DNA of 64,000 bases from Pelomonas cellulosilytica (lineage in GTDB: Bacteria > Pseudomonadota > Gammaproteobacteria > Burkholderiales > Burkholderiaceae_C): NCBI RefSeq assembly GCF_021353265.1, contig NZ_JAJTWU010000006.1:248001-312000 (forward strand), written 5' to 3'. The notes under the pieces were generated by a model, which saw nothing but the letters and a program-made list of their open reading frames with translations, did no database searches and had not been told where the DNA came from. A program made the translations under genes and the position numbers. Shown here in pieces: positions 1 through 8,269 of the stretch. Every line of letters starts with the position of its first letter. Within the stretch, counting starts at the first letter, position 1.

Positions 1-390
1 GTTGCCCTCCACCATCCACGCCGTCATCTGCCGGCTGTTCAGCCCAAACGGGATCGCGCAGCCCAGCGCGAAGGTCTCGTCCTTGCCGAAGAAGTAGTAC
101 GGCGCCGTGTGGGCGATCTCCACGGTGCCGGCCTGCACGGCGTCCACCACCTGCAGCGCCGGCAGGATCTCGCCGCCCGCGTGCACCGAGATCTGGAACT
201 TGCCGCCCGTCAGCTCGGCCACCTTCTTCGCGAACACCTCGGCAGCGCCGAAGATGGTGTCAAGCGACTTCGGGAAGCTTGAGGCCAGCCGCCAGCGCAG
301 TTGCGCCTGCGCCTGCACGACGGCAGGTGCGGCACTGGCCGCCAGCACACCGGCCAGGCCCGCGTGGCGAACGAAGGAACGACGCTCCAT
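1..390 (-). CDS. TRAP transporter solute-binding protein, DctP family (partial)
   Basis: The first 130 residues of a periplasmic solute-binding protein; the C-terminal part runs off the left edge. Residues 1-28 form an export signal that begins MERRSF and ends in an AQA-type cleavage site. The double arginine suggests Tat export, though no full twin-arginine motif is clear. The mature part begins with a DctP-like stretch (RLASSFPKSLDT, then FAKKVAELTGGKFQI and the GEILPALQVVDAVQAGTVE region). In the family it captures a carboxylate or 2-oxoacid for a DctQM membrane pump. The ligand cannot be told from this fragment. A GGGAG ribosome site lies 7 nt upstream of the ATG. It is 64 nt downstream of pmbA on the same strand. 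Confidence 0.85.
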   Translation of the reverse strand, partial: MERRSFVRHAGLAGVLAASAAPAVVQAQAQLRWRLASSFPKSLDTIFGAAEVFAKKVAELTGGKFQISVHAGGEILPALQVVDAVQAGTVEIAHTAPYYFFGKDETFALGCAIPFGLNSRQMTAWMVEGN

Positions 391-454
391 CAAAGTCTCC
401 CGTCTGGTCTGCGAATACCTTCGCAGCGATTCTGGCCGGGCGGGCCCGGCGCGC

Positions 455-1822
455 TCAGTTACCCGCCAGCTTCATGCCCGTCACGAGGAGCGAGCCGACG
501 GTCTTCGTGCCCATCGTGAACTCGTCGGCACCGATGCCGACGATGTTGTGCAGCATGTCCTTCAGGTTGCCGGCGATCGTCACCTCGTGGACCGGGTAGG
601 CGATCTCGCCGTTCTCGACCCAGTAGCCGCTGGCGCCGCGCGAATAGTCGCCGGTCACGTAGTTGACGCCCTGCCCCATCAGCTCCGTGACGAGCAGGCC
701 GCGGCCCAGGCGCCGGATCATCGTCGGCAGGTCGTCACCCGGCGCGGTGGCCCGGCTGGTCATGCGCAGGTTGTGCGAGCCACCAGCATGGCCGGTCGTC
801 TTCATGCCCAGCTTGCGGGCCGAATAGCTCGACAGGAAATAGCCCTGCAGCACGCCGCCCTGCACGACAGAGCGCGCCCGCGTGACGACGCCCTCGTCGT
901 CGAACGGCGAGCTGCCCTTGCCCTTCTTCACGTGCGGGTCCTCGGCGATGTCGATGTGCGGCGCCATGACCGGCTGGCCCAGGCTGTCCAGCAGGAAGGT
1001 CGTGCGCCGGTACAGCGCGCCGCCGCTGGTGGCCTGCACAAGCGCGCCCAGCAGTCCGATGGCCACCGTGCTCTCGAACAGCACCGGCACCTCGGCGGTG
1101 GCCACCTTGCGCGCCTTCAGGCGTGACAGCGCACGCTCGGCGGCGTAACGGCCCACGGCCTCGGGCGACGCCAGATCGGCCGCGTCGCGCATGGAGCTGT
1201 ACCAGGCATCGCGCTGCATGTCGTTGCCGCGGCCGGCGATCGGCGCGACCGACAGCGAATGCCGCGAGCTCGCATAGCCGCCGCGGAAGCCGCGCGTGTT
1301 GCCCATCCAGAAATGCGACTGCTGTGCCGATACGGCCGCGCCCTCGCTGTTCGCGATGCGCTTGTCCACGCCCAGCGCCGCCGCCTCGCAGCGCAGCGCG
1401 ATGTCCGCGGCCTGTGCGGCATCGATGGCCCACGGGTGGAACAGGTCCAGCACAGGACGGGCCGCCGGGTCCAGCGAGAGATCGGCCTCGTCGGCCAAGC
1501 CTGCGAACTCGTCCTCGGCCGTGAAGCGGGCGATGTCGTAGGCGGCGCGCACCGTGTCGCGGATGGCCTGCGCAGAAAAGTCCGACGTGCTCGCGTTGCC
1601 GCGGCGCTGGCCCAGGTAGACCGAGATGCCCAGCGACTTGTCGCGGTTGCGCTCGACGTTCTCCAGCTGGCCCAGCCGTGCCGAGACGGACAGCCCGCAG
1701 CCCTCCGACACCTCGGCCCCGGCATCGGTCGCGCCGAGCTTCTTCGCCTCGGCGAGGGCGTCTTCGATCCACTGCTGGAACTGTTCGGGGCTATAGGCGA
1801 AACCGTCTTGAGCTTGAGGCAT
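455..1822 (-). CDS. pmbA: Metalloprotease TldD/TldE family, PmbA (TldE) subunit
   Basis: 455 residues, close to the usual 450 of PmbA/TldE. The family forms a TldD-TldE heterodimer that degrades unfolded peptides; in E. coli it matures microcin B17 and cleaves the antitoxin CcdA. TldE is the partner without the HExxxH zinc motif, and I see none here, so a TldD would be expected elsewhere in the genome. Visible family features are the N-terminal helical region (FQQWIEDALAEAKKLGATDA), the SKSLGISVYLGQRRG-like strand region (here DKSLGISVYLGQ) and a C-terminal GIGAD...TVGSLLVTGM segment. The start at MPQAQDG matches the family length; longer in-frame extensions would run into divergent darP. Divergently arranged with darP, an order common in Burkholderiales. 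Confidence 0.93.
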   Translation of the reverse strand: MPQAQDGFAYSPEQFQQWIEDALAEAKKLGATDAGAEVSEGCGLSVSARLGQLENVERNRDKSLGISVYLGQRRGNASTSDFSAQAIRDTVRAAYDIARFTAEDEFAGLADEADLSLDPAARPVLDLFHPWAIDAAQAADIALRCEAAALGVDKRIANSEGAAVSAQQSHFWMGNTRGFRGGYASSRHSLSVAPIAGRGNDMQRDAWYSSMRDAADLASPEAVGRYAAERALSRLKARKVATAEVPVLFESTVAIGLLGALVQATSGGALYRRTTFLLDSLGQPVMAPHIDIAEDPHVKKGKGSSPFDDEGVVTRARSVVQGGVLQGYFLSSYSARKLGMKTTGHAGGSHNLRMTSRATAPGDDLPTMIRRLGRGLLVTELMGQGVNYVTGDYSRGASGYWVENGEIAYPVHEVTIAGNLKDMLHNIVGIGADEFTMGTKTVGSLLVTGMKLAGN

Positions 1823-1892
1823 GAACGCAAAGCGCCGGGGGTGCCGGCGCCGTGTTGAATGGGTCGGCGACAATGATAGACCCCGCCTTTCG

Positions 1893-2444
1893 ATGCCATC
1901 GATGCACGACCCCGAACCCGACTTTTCCGACGAGGACGACTTCGATCGCCCGAGCAAGTCCCAGATGAAGCGCGACATGACCGCGTTGCAGAAGCTGGGC
2001 GAAGAGCTGCTGACGCTGCCCGAATCCCGCTGGCCGCCGCTGGCGCTGCCCGAGATCCTGAGCGACGCCCTCAAGGCCGCCAAGAAGATCACCAACTTCG
2101 AGGGCCGGCGACGGCAGATGCAGTACATCGGCAAGCTGATGCGCAAGATCGACCCGGAGCCGGTGCGCGAGGCCGTGGCCGCGTTCAAGCTGGGCCATGC
2201 GCAGGACAGCCTGAAGCTGCACCAGTCCGAGCGCTGGCGGGAACAGCTGCTGGCAGACGACGCCGCGCTGCAGACCTTCATCGAGGCGCACGTCAACGTC
2301 GACATCCAGCAGCTGCGCAACCTCGTGCGCGCCGCGCGCAAAGACGCGGCCAACGCGCCCGAGAAGCGCAGCGGCCGCGCCTACCGCGAGCTGTTCCAGT
2401 TCATCAAGGCCAGCGAGGCCGCGCCAGAGGCCGGCGATGAGTGA
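1893..2444 (+). CDS. darP: Ribosome-associated protein YjgA/DarP (DUF615)
   Basis: 183-residue acidic-start, helix-rich protein of the YjgA/DUF615 family. In E. coli it binds late 50S precursors and helps the peptidyl transferase centre mature. Recognisable family elements are the SKSQMKRDMTALQKLGEEL start, EGRRRQMQYIGKLMR in the middle, and KRSGRAYRELFQFIK near the end. Two ATGs 9 nt apart (1893 and 1902) are possible starts; the first is used here. The stop codon lies inside the start of mogA (8-nt overlap), so the two are likely translationally coupled. Confidence 0.93.
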   Translation: MPSMHDPEPDFSDEDDFDRPSKSQMKRDMTALQKLGEELLTLPESRWPPLALPEILSDALKAAKKITNFEGRRRQMQYIGKLMRKIDPEPVREAVAAFKLGHAQDSLKLHQSERWREQLLADDAALQTFIEAHVNVDIQQLRNLVRAARKDAANAPEKRSGRAYRELFQFIKASEAAPEAGDE

Positions 2445-3027
2445 CGCCATGCCCGAGCCGGTGCGCATCGGCATCGTCTCCATCAGCGACCGCGCGTCCA
2501 GCGGCGTCTACGAGGACAAGGGCCTGCCCGCGCTGAAGGCCTGGCTGACGAGCGCACTGCTGAACCCCATCGAGTTCGTACCGCGCCTCATCCCTGACGA
2601 ACGGGCCGGCATTTCGCAGGCGCTCATCGACCTCGTCGACACCGAAAGCTGCAATCTCGTGCTGACCACAGGCGGCACCGGTCCCGCACCGCGCGACGTG
2701 ACGCCGGAGGCGACGCTCGCGGTGGCGGACCGCGAGATGCCCGGCTTCGGCGAGCAGATGCGGCAGATCTCGCTGCACTTCGTGCCCACGGCCATCCTGT
2801 CGCGCCAGGTGGCCGTCATCCGCGGCCAGGCCTTGATCATCAACTTGCCAGGGCAACCCAAGGCCATCGCCGAGACGCTGGCTGGCCACGAGAAAGCCAG
2901 CGGCATCTTCGCAGCCGTGCCCTACTGCGTCGACCTGATCGGCGGGCCCTACCTCGAAACACGCGACGAGGTCTGCAAGGCCTTCCGGCCCAAGAGCGCG
3001 CAACGGCCAGCCACCCCGCGCGCATGA
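2437..3027 (+). CDS. mogA: Molybdopterin adenylyltransferase MogA
   Basis: 196 residues, the usual size for MogA. It adenylates molybdopterin ahead of molybdate insertion in molybdenum cofactor biosynthesis. The MoCF-binding fold is marked by IGIVSISDRASSGVYEDKG at residues 11-29 and by the TTGGTGPAPRDVTPEA loop that holds the pterin substrate. A conserved NLPGQPKA segment follows near residue 145. The start overlaps the darP stop and the stop overlaps the next start (ATGA), so it sits in the middle of a three-gene coupled unit. No other Moco gene is visible in the window. Confidence 0.95.
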   Translation: MSDAMPEPVRIGIVSISDRASSGVYEDKGLPALKAWLTSALLNPIEFVPRLIPDERAGISQALIDLVDTESCNLVLTTGGTGPAPRDVTPEATLAVADREMPGFGEQMRQISLHFVPTAILSRQVAVIRGQALIINLPGQPKAIAETLAGHEKASGIFAAVPYCVDLIGGPYLETRDEVCKAFRPKSAQRPATPRA

Positions 3028-4988
3028 GGGCCGCACGGGTCACTGCGGCCGCGCTGCTCGGCGCGCTGCTGGCGGCCGGGCCGGCGCAGGCCCAGTCCGA
3101 CGCCAAGCCGTCTGTGCTGACCCGCGCCCGACAGGGCATGGCGGCGCCAAGCACCGCACCCAGGCCCGATGCCGCCGCGTCGCTCGCCGCCCTGCCCGAC
3201 CGTGCTGCCTTCGACCGCCTGGCCCGCGACTTCGAGCCCGGCGCACAGCAGTCGCAGCCGCATGTGCTGTTCGTCGTGGACCGCGCCGACGGCAACCGCG
3301 TGCACTTCATCAACACGCGCCGCTTCGCGCTGCATGCCGACTACCTCGCCGCCCGCCACCTGCTGCCAGCGGACGGCCTGCCGCCCAGCACCTACCGCAG
3401 CCCCGCGCGCCGCTTCGTGCTCGGCACGCTGAGCCTGCACCCGCAGGGCAGCCGGTGGATCTACGAGTTCTGGCAAGGCGACCGGCTGACGGCCGAGCTG
3501 CTGCACCTGGTGCAGGCCGCGCTGGATCGCACGGTGGGCTTCACGCCCGTGGCATTCAAGGCCAACGCGGCGCAGCACGAGGCCACGGCCGCGGACGCCG
3601 GACTGCCCGTCATCACGCAGGCCGAGCTGATCCGCGAGCGCCCCTACCTCGCCTACAACACCGGCACGGCCGTCGGCCGGCTGCGCGTGGTGGCGGCGCT
3701 GGACGGCACGACCGACATCGAGCCGACCGACATCGTCGTACTGACCGAGGTGCCGCTGGCACTGTCGCCAGTGGCCGGCGTCATCCTGGCCGAACCGTCA
3801 ACGGCGCTGTCCCACGTCAACCTGCTGGCCAAGGGCTGGGGCATTCCCAACGTCTACCTGCGCGATGCGCAGACAGAGCTGCGCGCCCTCGACGGGCAGT
3901 GGGTACGGCTGCAGGCCGACGGCCAGCGCTACCGTCTGACACCCGCCACTGCGGCCGAGGCACGGCCCGCGCACCGACCCACCGCCCGCGTGCTGAAGGC
4001 GCCGGACCTGCAGCGTGACGCGCTGATGCCGCTGGCCAGCCTGCGCGAACGCGATGCCGGCGCCTGCGGCGGCAAGGCCGCACGTCTTGGCAGCCTGGAC
4101 GCGCTGCGTCGCGCCGGGCAGCTGCCAGCAGGCACGGCGCCCGTGCCGGATGGCTTCTGCATCCCCTTCAGCCACTACGCCCGTTTCGCTGCCCAGCCTG
4201 CGGTGCGTGCCCGCGTCGACCAGGCGCTCGCCGCGCTGGATCAGGCAACGTCCCGCGGCGAGCGGCGCGACCTGCTGGCCGCCCTGCGAGCCGACCTGCA
4301 GCGCATGCCGCTGCCCGACGGCCTGGCGGCGCAGTGGCAGGCCCGCTGGCAGCAGCAACTGGGCAAGGACGGTGTGTTCGTGCGCAGTTCGTCCAACTCC
4401 GAAGACCTCGCCAACTTCAGCGGCGCGGGGCTCTACACGACGGTGCCCAACGTGCGCCAGCAACTGGCCGACGCGGTGCTCACGGTGTGGGCGTCAGTCT
4501 GGAATGCCGAGGCCTTCGAGGCGCGGCGCACCGCGGGCCTGCGCCACGCCGACGTGGTGATGGCCGCGTTCGTGCAGCGCGCGGTGGACTCGCGCACCTC
4601 CGGCGTCATGATCACGCGCGATCCGTTCGACCCCAGCCGGCGCGGCGTGGTCTACGTGTCGGCAAAGCGCGGCATCGGCATCAAGGTCGTGGAAGGCCGG
4701 CGCATCGCAGAGCAGGCGCTGTTCGAGCAGCGCAGCGGCTCGGTCGAGCGGCTGAGCCAGTCGGCAGAGTCGACCGAACTGCGGCTGGACGCCAACGGCG
4801 GCCTCGTCGAGCAGGCGGCGTCCAGCAGCACCGTGTTGAGCGATGAGCAGGTGCAAGCCCTCGCGCGGCTCGCGCTGGCAGTGCAGCGAGGCCTGGGCGG
4901 AGGCGACCAGGATATCGAGTGGGCCATTGGCGGCGATGGCCGCCTCGTGCTGCTGCAGGCGCGCCCCTACGTGGCGGCGGGGCGCTAA
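3024..4988 (+). CDS. Exported PEP-synthase/glucan-water-dikinase-like protein
   Basis: 654 residues. Residues 1-23 look like a Sec signal peptide ending AQA. About residues 235-285 carry a phosphohistidine-type domain, with His264 in the context TALSHVNLLAKGWGIPN. From about residue 345 to the end is an ATP-grasp-like PPDK_N domain: GGKAARLGSL (Lys351), VRSSSNSEDL (Arg454 region), a VWASVWNAEAFEARR segment, and the usual LLQARPY end. The order His domain then ATP domain, the LSH motif and the VWAS-WN segment resemble plant alpha-glucan, water dikinase more than PEP synthase, which is ATP-His-PEP. No PEP-binding barrel is present. Four-base overlap with mogA; convergent with cysE 7 nt away. 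The substrate is unknown, and an ATP-dependent role outside the cytoplasm would be odd. Confidence 0.75.
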   Translation: MRAARVTAAALLGALLAAGPAQAQSDAKPSVLTRARQGMAAPSTAPRPDAAASLAALPDRAAFDRLARDFEPGAQQSQPHVLFVVDRADGNRVHFINTRRFALHADYLAARHLLPADGLPPSTYRSPARRFVLGTLSLHPQGSRWIYEFWQGDRLTAELLHLVQAALDRTVGFTPVAFKANAAQHEATAADAGLPVITQAELIRERPYLAYNTGTAVGRLRVVAALDGTTDIEPTDIVVLTEVPLALSPVAGVILAEPSTALSHVNLLAKGWGIPNVYLRDAQTELRALDGQWVRLQADGQRYRLTPATAAEARPAHRPTARVLKAPDLQRDALMPLASLRERDAGACGGKAARLGSLDALRRAGQLPAGTAPVPDGFCIPFSHYARFAAQPAVRARVDQALAALDQATSRGERRDLLAALRADLQRMPLPDGLAAQWQARWQQQLGKDGVFVRSSSNSEDLANFSGAGLYTTVPNVRQQLADAVLTVWASVWNAEAFEARRTAGLRHADVVMAAFVQRAVDSRTSGVMITRDPFDPSRRGVVYVSAKRGIGIKVVEGRRIAEQALFEQRSGSVERLSQSAESTELRLDANGGLVEQAASSSTVLSDEQVQALARLALAVQRGLGGGDQDIEWAIGGDGRLVLLQARPYVAAGR

Positions 4989-4995
4989 AGTCGGG

Positions 4996-5772
4996 TCACT
5001 TCACAAGCCGGCTCATCTCCGCGGCGTCGAAGGCTTCGTCCCGCTGCGCGTCGCAAGGCACACAGTCGGCAACCGGCCTGCCCAGTTCCGCCGACAGCTT
5101 GCACACGGCGTTCCACAGCAGCGCGATCTGGTGGTCGTGGCCGGAGGCGCTGTCGATAAGGCCGCGCATCGCGCGGGCCACCGGGTCGTCGCCCTGCGTG
5201 ACGCCGTAGGCCGAGAAGCCCATACGGGCAGCAGCTTCCTCGCGGGCCTGGTCGCTCTCGGCCTCGATGATGCGAGCCGGGTTGCCAACCGCCGTCGCAC
5301 CGGCCGGCACCGGCTTGGTGACGACCGCGCCCGAGCCGATGCGGGCATTCGCGCCCACCGTGAAGCCTCCCAGCACGCAGGCGTTGGCGCCGACAATGAC
5401 GCCCGGACCCAGCGTCGGGTGGCGCTTGGCGCCTTTGACGAGCGACGTGCCGCCCAGCGTGACGCCCTGGTAGATGGTGCAGCCCTCGCCGATCTCGGCC
5501 ATTTCGCCGATGACGATGCCCATGCCGTGGTCGATGAAGACCTTGCGGCCGATCTTGGCGCCGGGGTGGATCTCAATGCCCGTAAGCCAGCGGCCCCAGT
5601 GCGACACCCAGCGCGCCAGCCAGCGGAAGCCGCGTTGCCACAACCAATGGGCACGGCGGTGCATCCACAGCGCATGCAGGCCAGGGTAGCAGGTCAGCAC
5701 CTCCCACGCCGAGCGAGCGGCGGGGTCGCGCTGGAGGATGAGGGCGATGTCTTCGCGCAGGCGCTGGAACAT
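4996..5772 (-). CDS. cysE: Serine O-acetyltransferase
   Basis: 258 residues. Transfers acetyl from acetyl-CoA to L-serine, the first step of cysteine synthesis. After a helical N-terminal domain ([19 protein letters not shown]...) the left-handed beta-helix of hexapeptide repeats runs from about residue 95 to 180. It includes the active-site stretch [16 protein letters not shown] and the GVTLGGTSL loop. The C-terminal extension after the repeats (to MSRLVK) is longer than the minimal form of the family. The ATG start fits the family start. Encoded opposite to its convergent neighbour and co-directional with trmJ, 43 nt downstream of it. Confidence 0.95.
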   Translation of the reverse strand: MFQRLREDIALILQRDPAARSAWEVLTCYPGLHALWMHRRAHWLWQRGFRWLARWVSHWGRWLTGIEIHPGAKIGRKVFIDHGMGIVIGEMAEIGEGCTIYQGVTLGGTSLVKGAKRHPTLGPGVIVGANACVLGGFTVGANARIGSGAVVTKPVPAGATAVGNPARIIEAESDQAREEAAARMGFSAYGVTQGDDPVARAMRGLIDSASGHDHQIALLWNAVCKLSAELGRPVADCVPCDAQRDEAFDAAEMSRLVK

Positions 5773-5815
5773 GGGGCGTCCCTGAAGAAGCTGGCAGGCC
5801 AGTGTAGGCAGCCGG

Positions 5816-6550
5816 TCAAGAGCCCGATCGGGCTGAGGTCTTCTGCATCTGGCGGGCGATGCCGCGCAGGATGTGGACTTCCTCGTTTGTCAGCGCCGCG
5901 CGGTTGAAGAGCTGGTTGAGCCGTGGCATCAGTTTCTTTGGCGCGGCCGGGTCGAGGTAACCGATGTCGGTGAGCGCGGCCTGCAGGTGCTCCAGCAGAC
6001 CTTGCACGGCGCGCCCATCGGCGCGCTCGGGGTCGGGCGTGCGCGCCTGCACGTCGAAGCCGCCGATCGCCTGCCGCAGGTCGTAGGCCAGCAGCTGCAC
6101 GGCCTGCGCCAGGTTCAGCGAGCCGTAGTCCGGGTGCGTCGGGATGCTCAGCACGGCGTGACAGCGGTAGACATCCTCGTTGCTCATGCCGTAGCGCTCG
6201 GAGCCGAAGACGAGCGCGAGCCGCGGCGCCGGCTCGCGGGCGGCCAGGTCGGCGAACAGCGCGCGCGGCTCATGCGTCGGCGGGCCGAAATCGCGCGGCG
6301 TCATCGCCGTCGCGCAGGCGAAGTCCACGCCGTCCAGCGCCTCGGCGAGCGTCCCGACGACGCGGGCACGCGCCAGGATGTCCGCCGCGCCGCTGGCCAT
6401 GGCCACCGCCTCCTCGTGGCACAGCACGTCCGCAAAGCGGGGCGCCACCAGCACGAGGTCATGGAACCCCATCACCTTCATCGCCCGTGCGGTCGCGCCG
6501 ACATTGCCCGCATGGCTGGTGTTGATGAGGACGAAGCGGGTGGAATGCAC
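5816..6550 (-). CDS. trmJ: tRNA (cytidine/uridine-2'-O-)-methyltransferase TrmJ
   Basis: 244 residues, the normal size for TrmJ of the SPOUT superfamily. It 2'-O-methylates position 32 of several tRNAs using S-adenosylmethionine. The N-terminal motif [24 protein letters not shown] (residues 5-28) and the knot region with [17 protein letters not shown] and [25 protein letters not shown] are diagnostic. The C-terminal helical part ends with an [14 protein letters not shown] segment typical of TrmJ. Divergent from suhB across a 108-nt promoter region that carries a TAGAAT box at about 6573. Confidence 0.94.
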   Translation of the reverse strand: MHSTRFVLINTSHAGNVGATARAMKVMGFHDLVLVAPRFADVLCHEEAVAMASGAADILARARVVGTLAEALDGVDFACATAMTPRDFGPPTHEPRALFADLAAREPAPRLALVFGSERYGMSNEDVYRCHAVLSIPTHPDYGSLNLAQAVQLLAYDLRQAIGGFDVQARTPDPERADGRAVQGLLEHLQAALTDIGYLDPAAPKKLMPRLNQLFNRAALTNEEVHILRGIARQMQKTSARSGS

Positions 6551-6658
6551 GGGTTTACACGTAAGCGGCGGCTAGAATCGCGCGATTATCCGGGCCATCC
6601 CCTGGCCGGCCCGACGCTCTTTCCCCCTGTCAGCCCCTTCTTCCCAGCGAGTGCACGC

Positions 6659-7591
6659 ATGCAGCAAACGTCCCTCCATCCCATGCTCAATGTCGCCATC
6701 AAGGCGGCGCGTGCCGCCGGCGCCATCATGAGCCGCGCGTCGCTGGACCTCGAGGCTCTGCGCATCAACACCAAGAGCCCGAACGACTTCGTCACCGAGG
6801 TCGACCACGCCTGCGAAGGGGTGATCATCGAGACGCTGCTGGGCGCTTATCCCGACCACGGCATCCTGGCCGAAGAGTCCGGCCGCACCCACGGCGCCAA
6901 GCATTCCGAGTTCGTCTGGATCATCGATCCGCTGGACGGCACGACCAATTTCATCCACGGCTTCCCCGTGTACTGCACGTCCATCGCGCTGGCGCACCGG
7001 GGCGTCGTGCAACAGGCCGTCGTCTACGACCCGACGCGCAACGACCTGTTCTACGCCACCAAGGGCCGCGGCGCCTTCCTGAACGACCGCCGCCTGCGCG
7101 TTTCCAAGCGCACCCGCATGAGCGACGCGCTCATCGGCACCGGCTTCCCGTTCCGCCGTGGCGACAACTTCAAGCGCTACTTGAAGATGTTCGAGGAAGT
7201 CATGCAGCAATGCGCCGGCCTGCGCCGCCCGGGCGCCGCGGCGCTGGACCTCTGCTATGTGGCCGCCGGCAGCTACGACGGCTTCTTCGAGACCGGCCTA
7301 CAGCCCTGGGACATCGCCGCCGGCTCGCTGATCGTGTCGGAAGCAGGCGGTCTGATTGGCAACTTCACCGGCGAGGCCGACTACCTGCACCAGCGCGAGG
7401 TTGTGGCCGGCAACCCGAAGATCTACGCTCAGCTCGTGCAGACGCTGACGCCTTATTCCCGCGTCATCAAGGAAGACGAGCTGAATGCCCCGGCCCCCGC
7501 CGCACCCGCGGAACCGGTCGCCGTGCCGGCCGCCAAGAAGCGCGGCCCGGTACGCATCAAGAAGACCGAAGGCGACGACGCGCCGCTCTGA
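6659..7591 (+). CDS. suhB: Inositol-1-monophosphatase SuhB family
   Basis: 310 residues of the lithium-sensitive Mg2+-dependent phosphatase family. SuhB also acts with Nus factors in rRNA transcription antitermination in E. coli. Both signature motifs are present: [14 protein letters not shown] near residue 90 and [15 protein letters not shown] near residue 220. The N-terminal EES metal ligand pair is in ILAEESGR. The last 45 or so residues form a Pro/Ala/Lys-rich tail beyond the enzyme fold, probably disordered and basic. The ATG at 6659 is used; MLNVAIKAA 8 codons later is an equally plausible start. An imperfect hairpin follows the stop. Confidence 0.94.
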   Translation: MQQTSLHPMLNVAIKAARAAGAIMSRASLDLEALRINTKSPNDFVTEVDHACEGVIIETLLGAYPDHGILAEESGRTHGAKHSEFVWIIDPLDGTTNFIHGFPVYCTSIALAHRGVVQQAVVYDPTRNDLFYATKGRGAFLNDRRLRVSKRTRMSDALIGTGFPFRRGDNFKRYLKMFEEVMQQCAGLRRPGAAALDLCYVAAGSYDGFFETGLQPWDIAAGSLIVSEAGGLIGNFTGEADYLHQREVVAGNPKIYAQLVQTLTPYSRVIKEDELNAPAPAAPAEPVAVPAAKKRGPVRIKKTEGDDAPL

Positions 7592-7611
7592 CGTCCGACC
7601 GTCTTCCCGCT

Positions 7612-7636
7612 CGAAGCCCTCCTCGCGAGGGCTTCG
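7612..7636 (+). terminator. Stem-loop downstream of suhB, possible weak terminator
   Basis: A 10-bp perfect stem (CGAAGCCCTC with GAGGGCTTCG) and 5-nt loop start 20 nt after the suhB stop. No T-run follows, so on its own it is a weak terminator or an RNA end-protecting hairpin. Confidence 0.45.
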
Positions 7637-7816
7637 TCGCCTCTGGCGGCGTGAAGGAATTGGCAGCGCTACCCGACGACGAACGTGGGAGCGCAAACGT
7701 CGTGACATCCGCACGGCCGCACCCCTTAACACTGGGGGAAACCCTTGCCAGAATTCGTTCCGTCACGCGGCCTCGGGTCGCACCCCACCGATACACCGAC
7801 CAAGAAAGACCCTCCG

Positions 7817-8131
7817 ATGTTCGCTCGCTCCGTTATCGCTCTCGCCCTCATCGCTGCTGCTTCCCTGGCCCAGGCCGACGTCAAGGTGCTGAAAAAGGTT
7901 GCTCCCGAGTACCCGAACGAAGCCGTCAAGAAGAACATCAGCTCGGGCAGCGTGCGCGCCAAGCTGAACATCGCCGGCGACGGCAAGGTGGCCAACGTGG
8001 AAGTCGTTGAAGCCGAACCCAAGCGCGTCTTCGACCGCGCCGCCATCGACGCGCTGAGCCAGTGGAAGTTCGAAGGCACCGGCGCCGCCCAGACGCACGA
8101 AGTCAAGCTGGTCTTCAAGTCGGAAGACTGA
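7817..8131 (+). CDS. Small periplasmic TonB C-terminal-domain protein
   Basis: 104 residues: a signal peptide (residues 1-20, ending SLAQA), then a single TonB/TolA C-terminal-like domain. The signature is VLKKVAPEYPNEAVKKNISSGSVRAKLNIAGDG, followed by VEVVEAEPKRVFDRAAIDALSQWKF. It lacks the membrane anchor and proline-rich spacer of a real TonB, so it cannot itself transduce proton-motive energy in the classical way. Such stand-alone domains occur in many Burkholderiales; their role is unknown. The start at 7817 puts the signal peptide at the N-terminus; an upstream in-frame ATG (7745) would bury it. A strong terminator lies about 90 nt downstream. Confidence 0.85.
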   Translation: MFARSVIALALIAAASLAQADVKVLKKVAPEYPNEAVKKNISSGSVRAKLNIAGDGKVANVEVVEAEPKRVFDRAAIDALSQWKFEGTGAAQTHEVKLVFKSED

Positions 8132-8140
8132 GATCCCCGG

Positions 8141-8198
8141 GGACAGTCCCGACGGACTGTCCGAAGCCTCCCGAAGGACAGCCGGCATGCACGCCGGC
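8141..8198. repeat. Two adjacent perfect inverted repeats between tonB-like gene and mutS
   Basis: GGACAGTCC-N4-GGACTGTCC (8141-8162) and GCCGGC-N6-GCCGGC (8181-8198) lie between the tonB-like stop and the terminator. Each can form a hairpin. The first resembles an extragenic palindromic element; whether it is dispersed in the genome cannot be seen here. Confidence 0.5.
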
Positions 8199-8217
8199 TG
8201 GCGTGAGGCACATCAAC

Positions 8218-8245
8218 AAGGCCCGCTTTGCGGGCCTTTGCTTTT
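8218..8245 (+). terminator. Intrinsic terminator upstream of mutS
   Basis: An AAGGCCCGC/GCGGGCCTT stem with a short loop, followed by a T-rich tail (TGCTTTT). It ends transcription from the TonB-like gene and shows that the true mutS start must lie after 8245. Confidence 0.85.
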
Positions 8246-8269
8246 GGGCGCCAGATAATGCGCGCCCCG

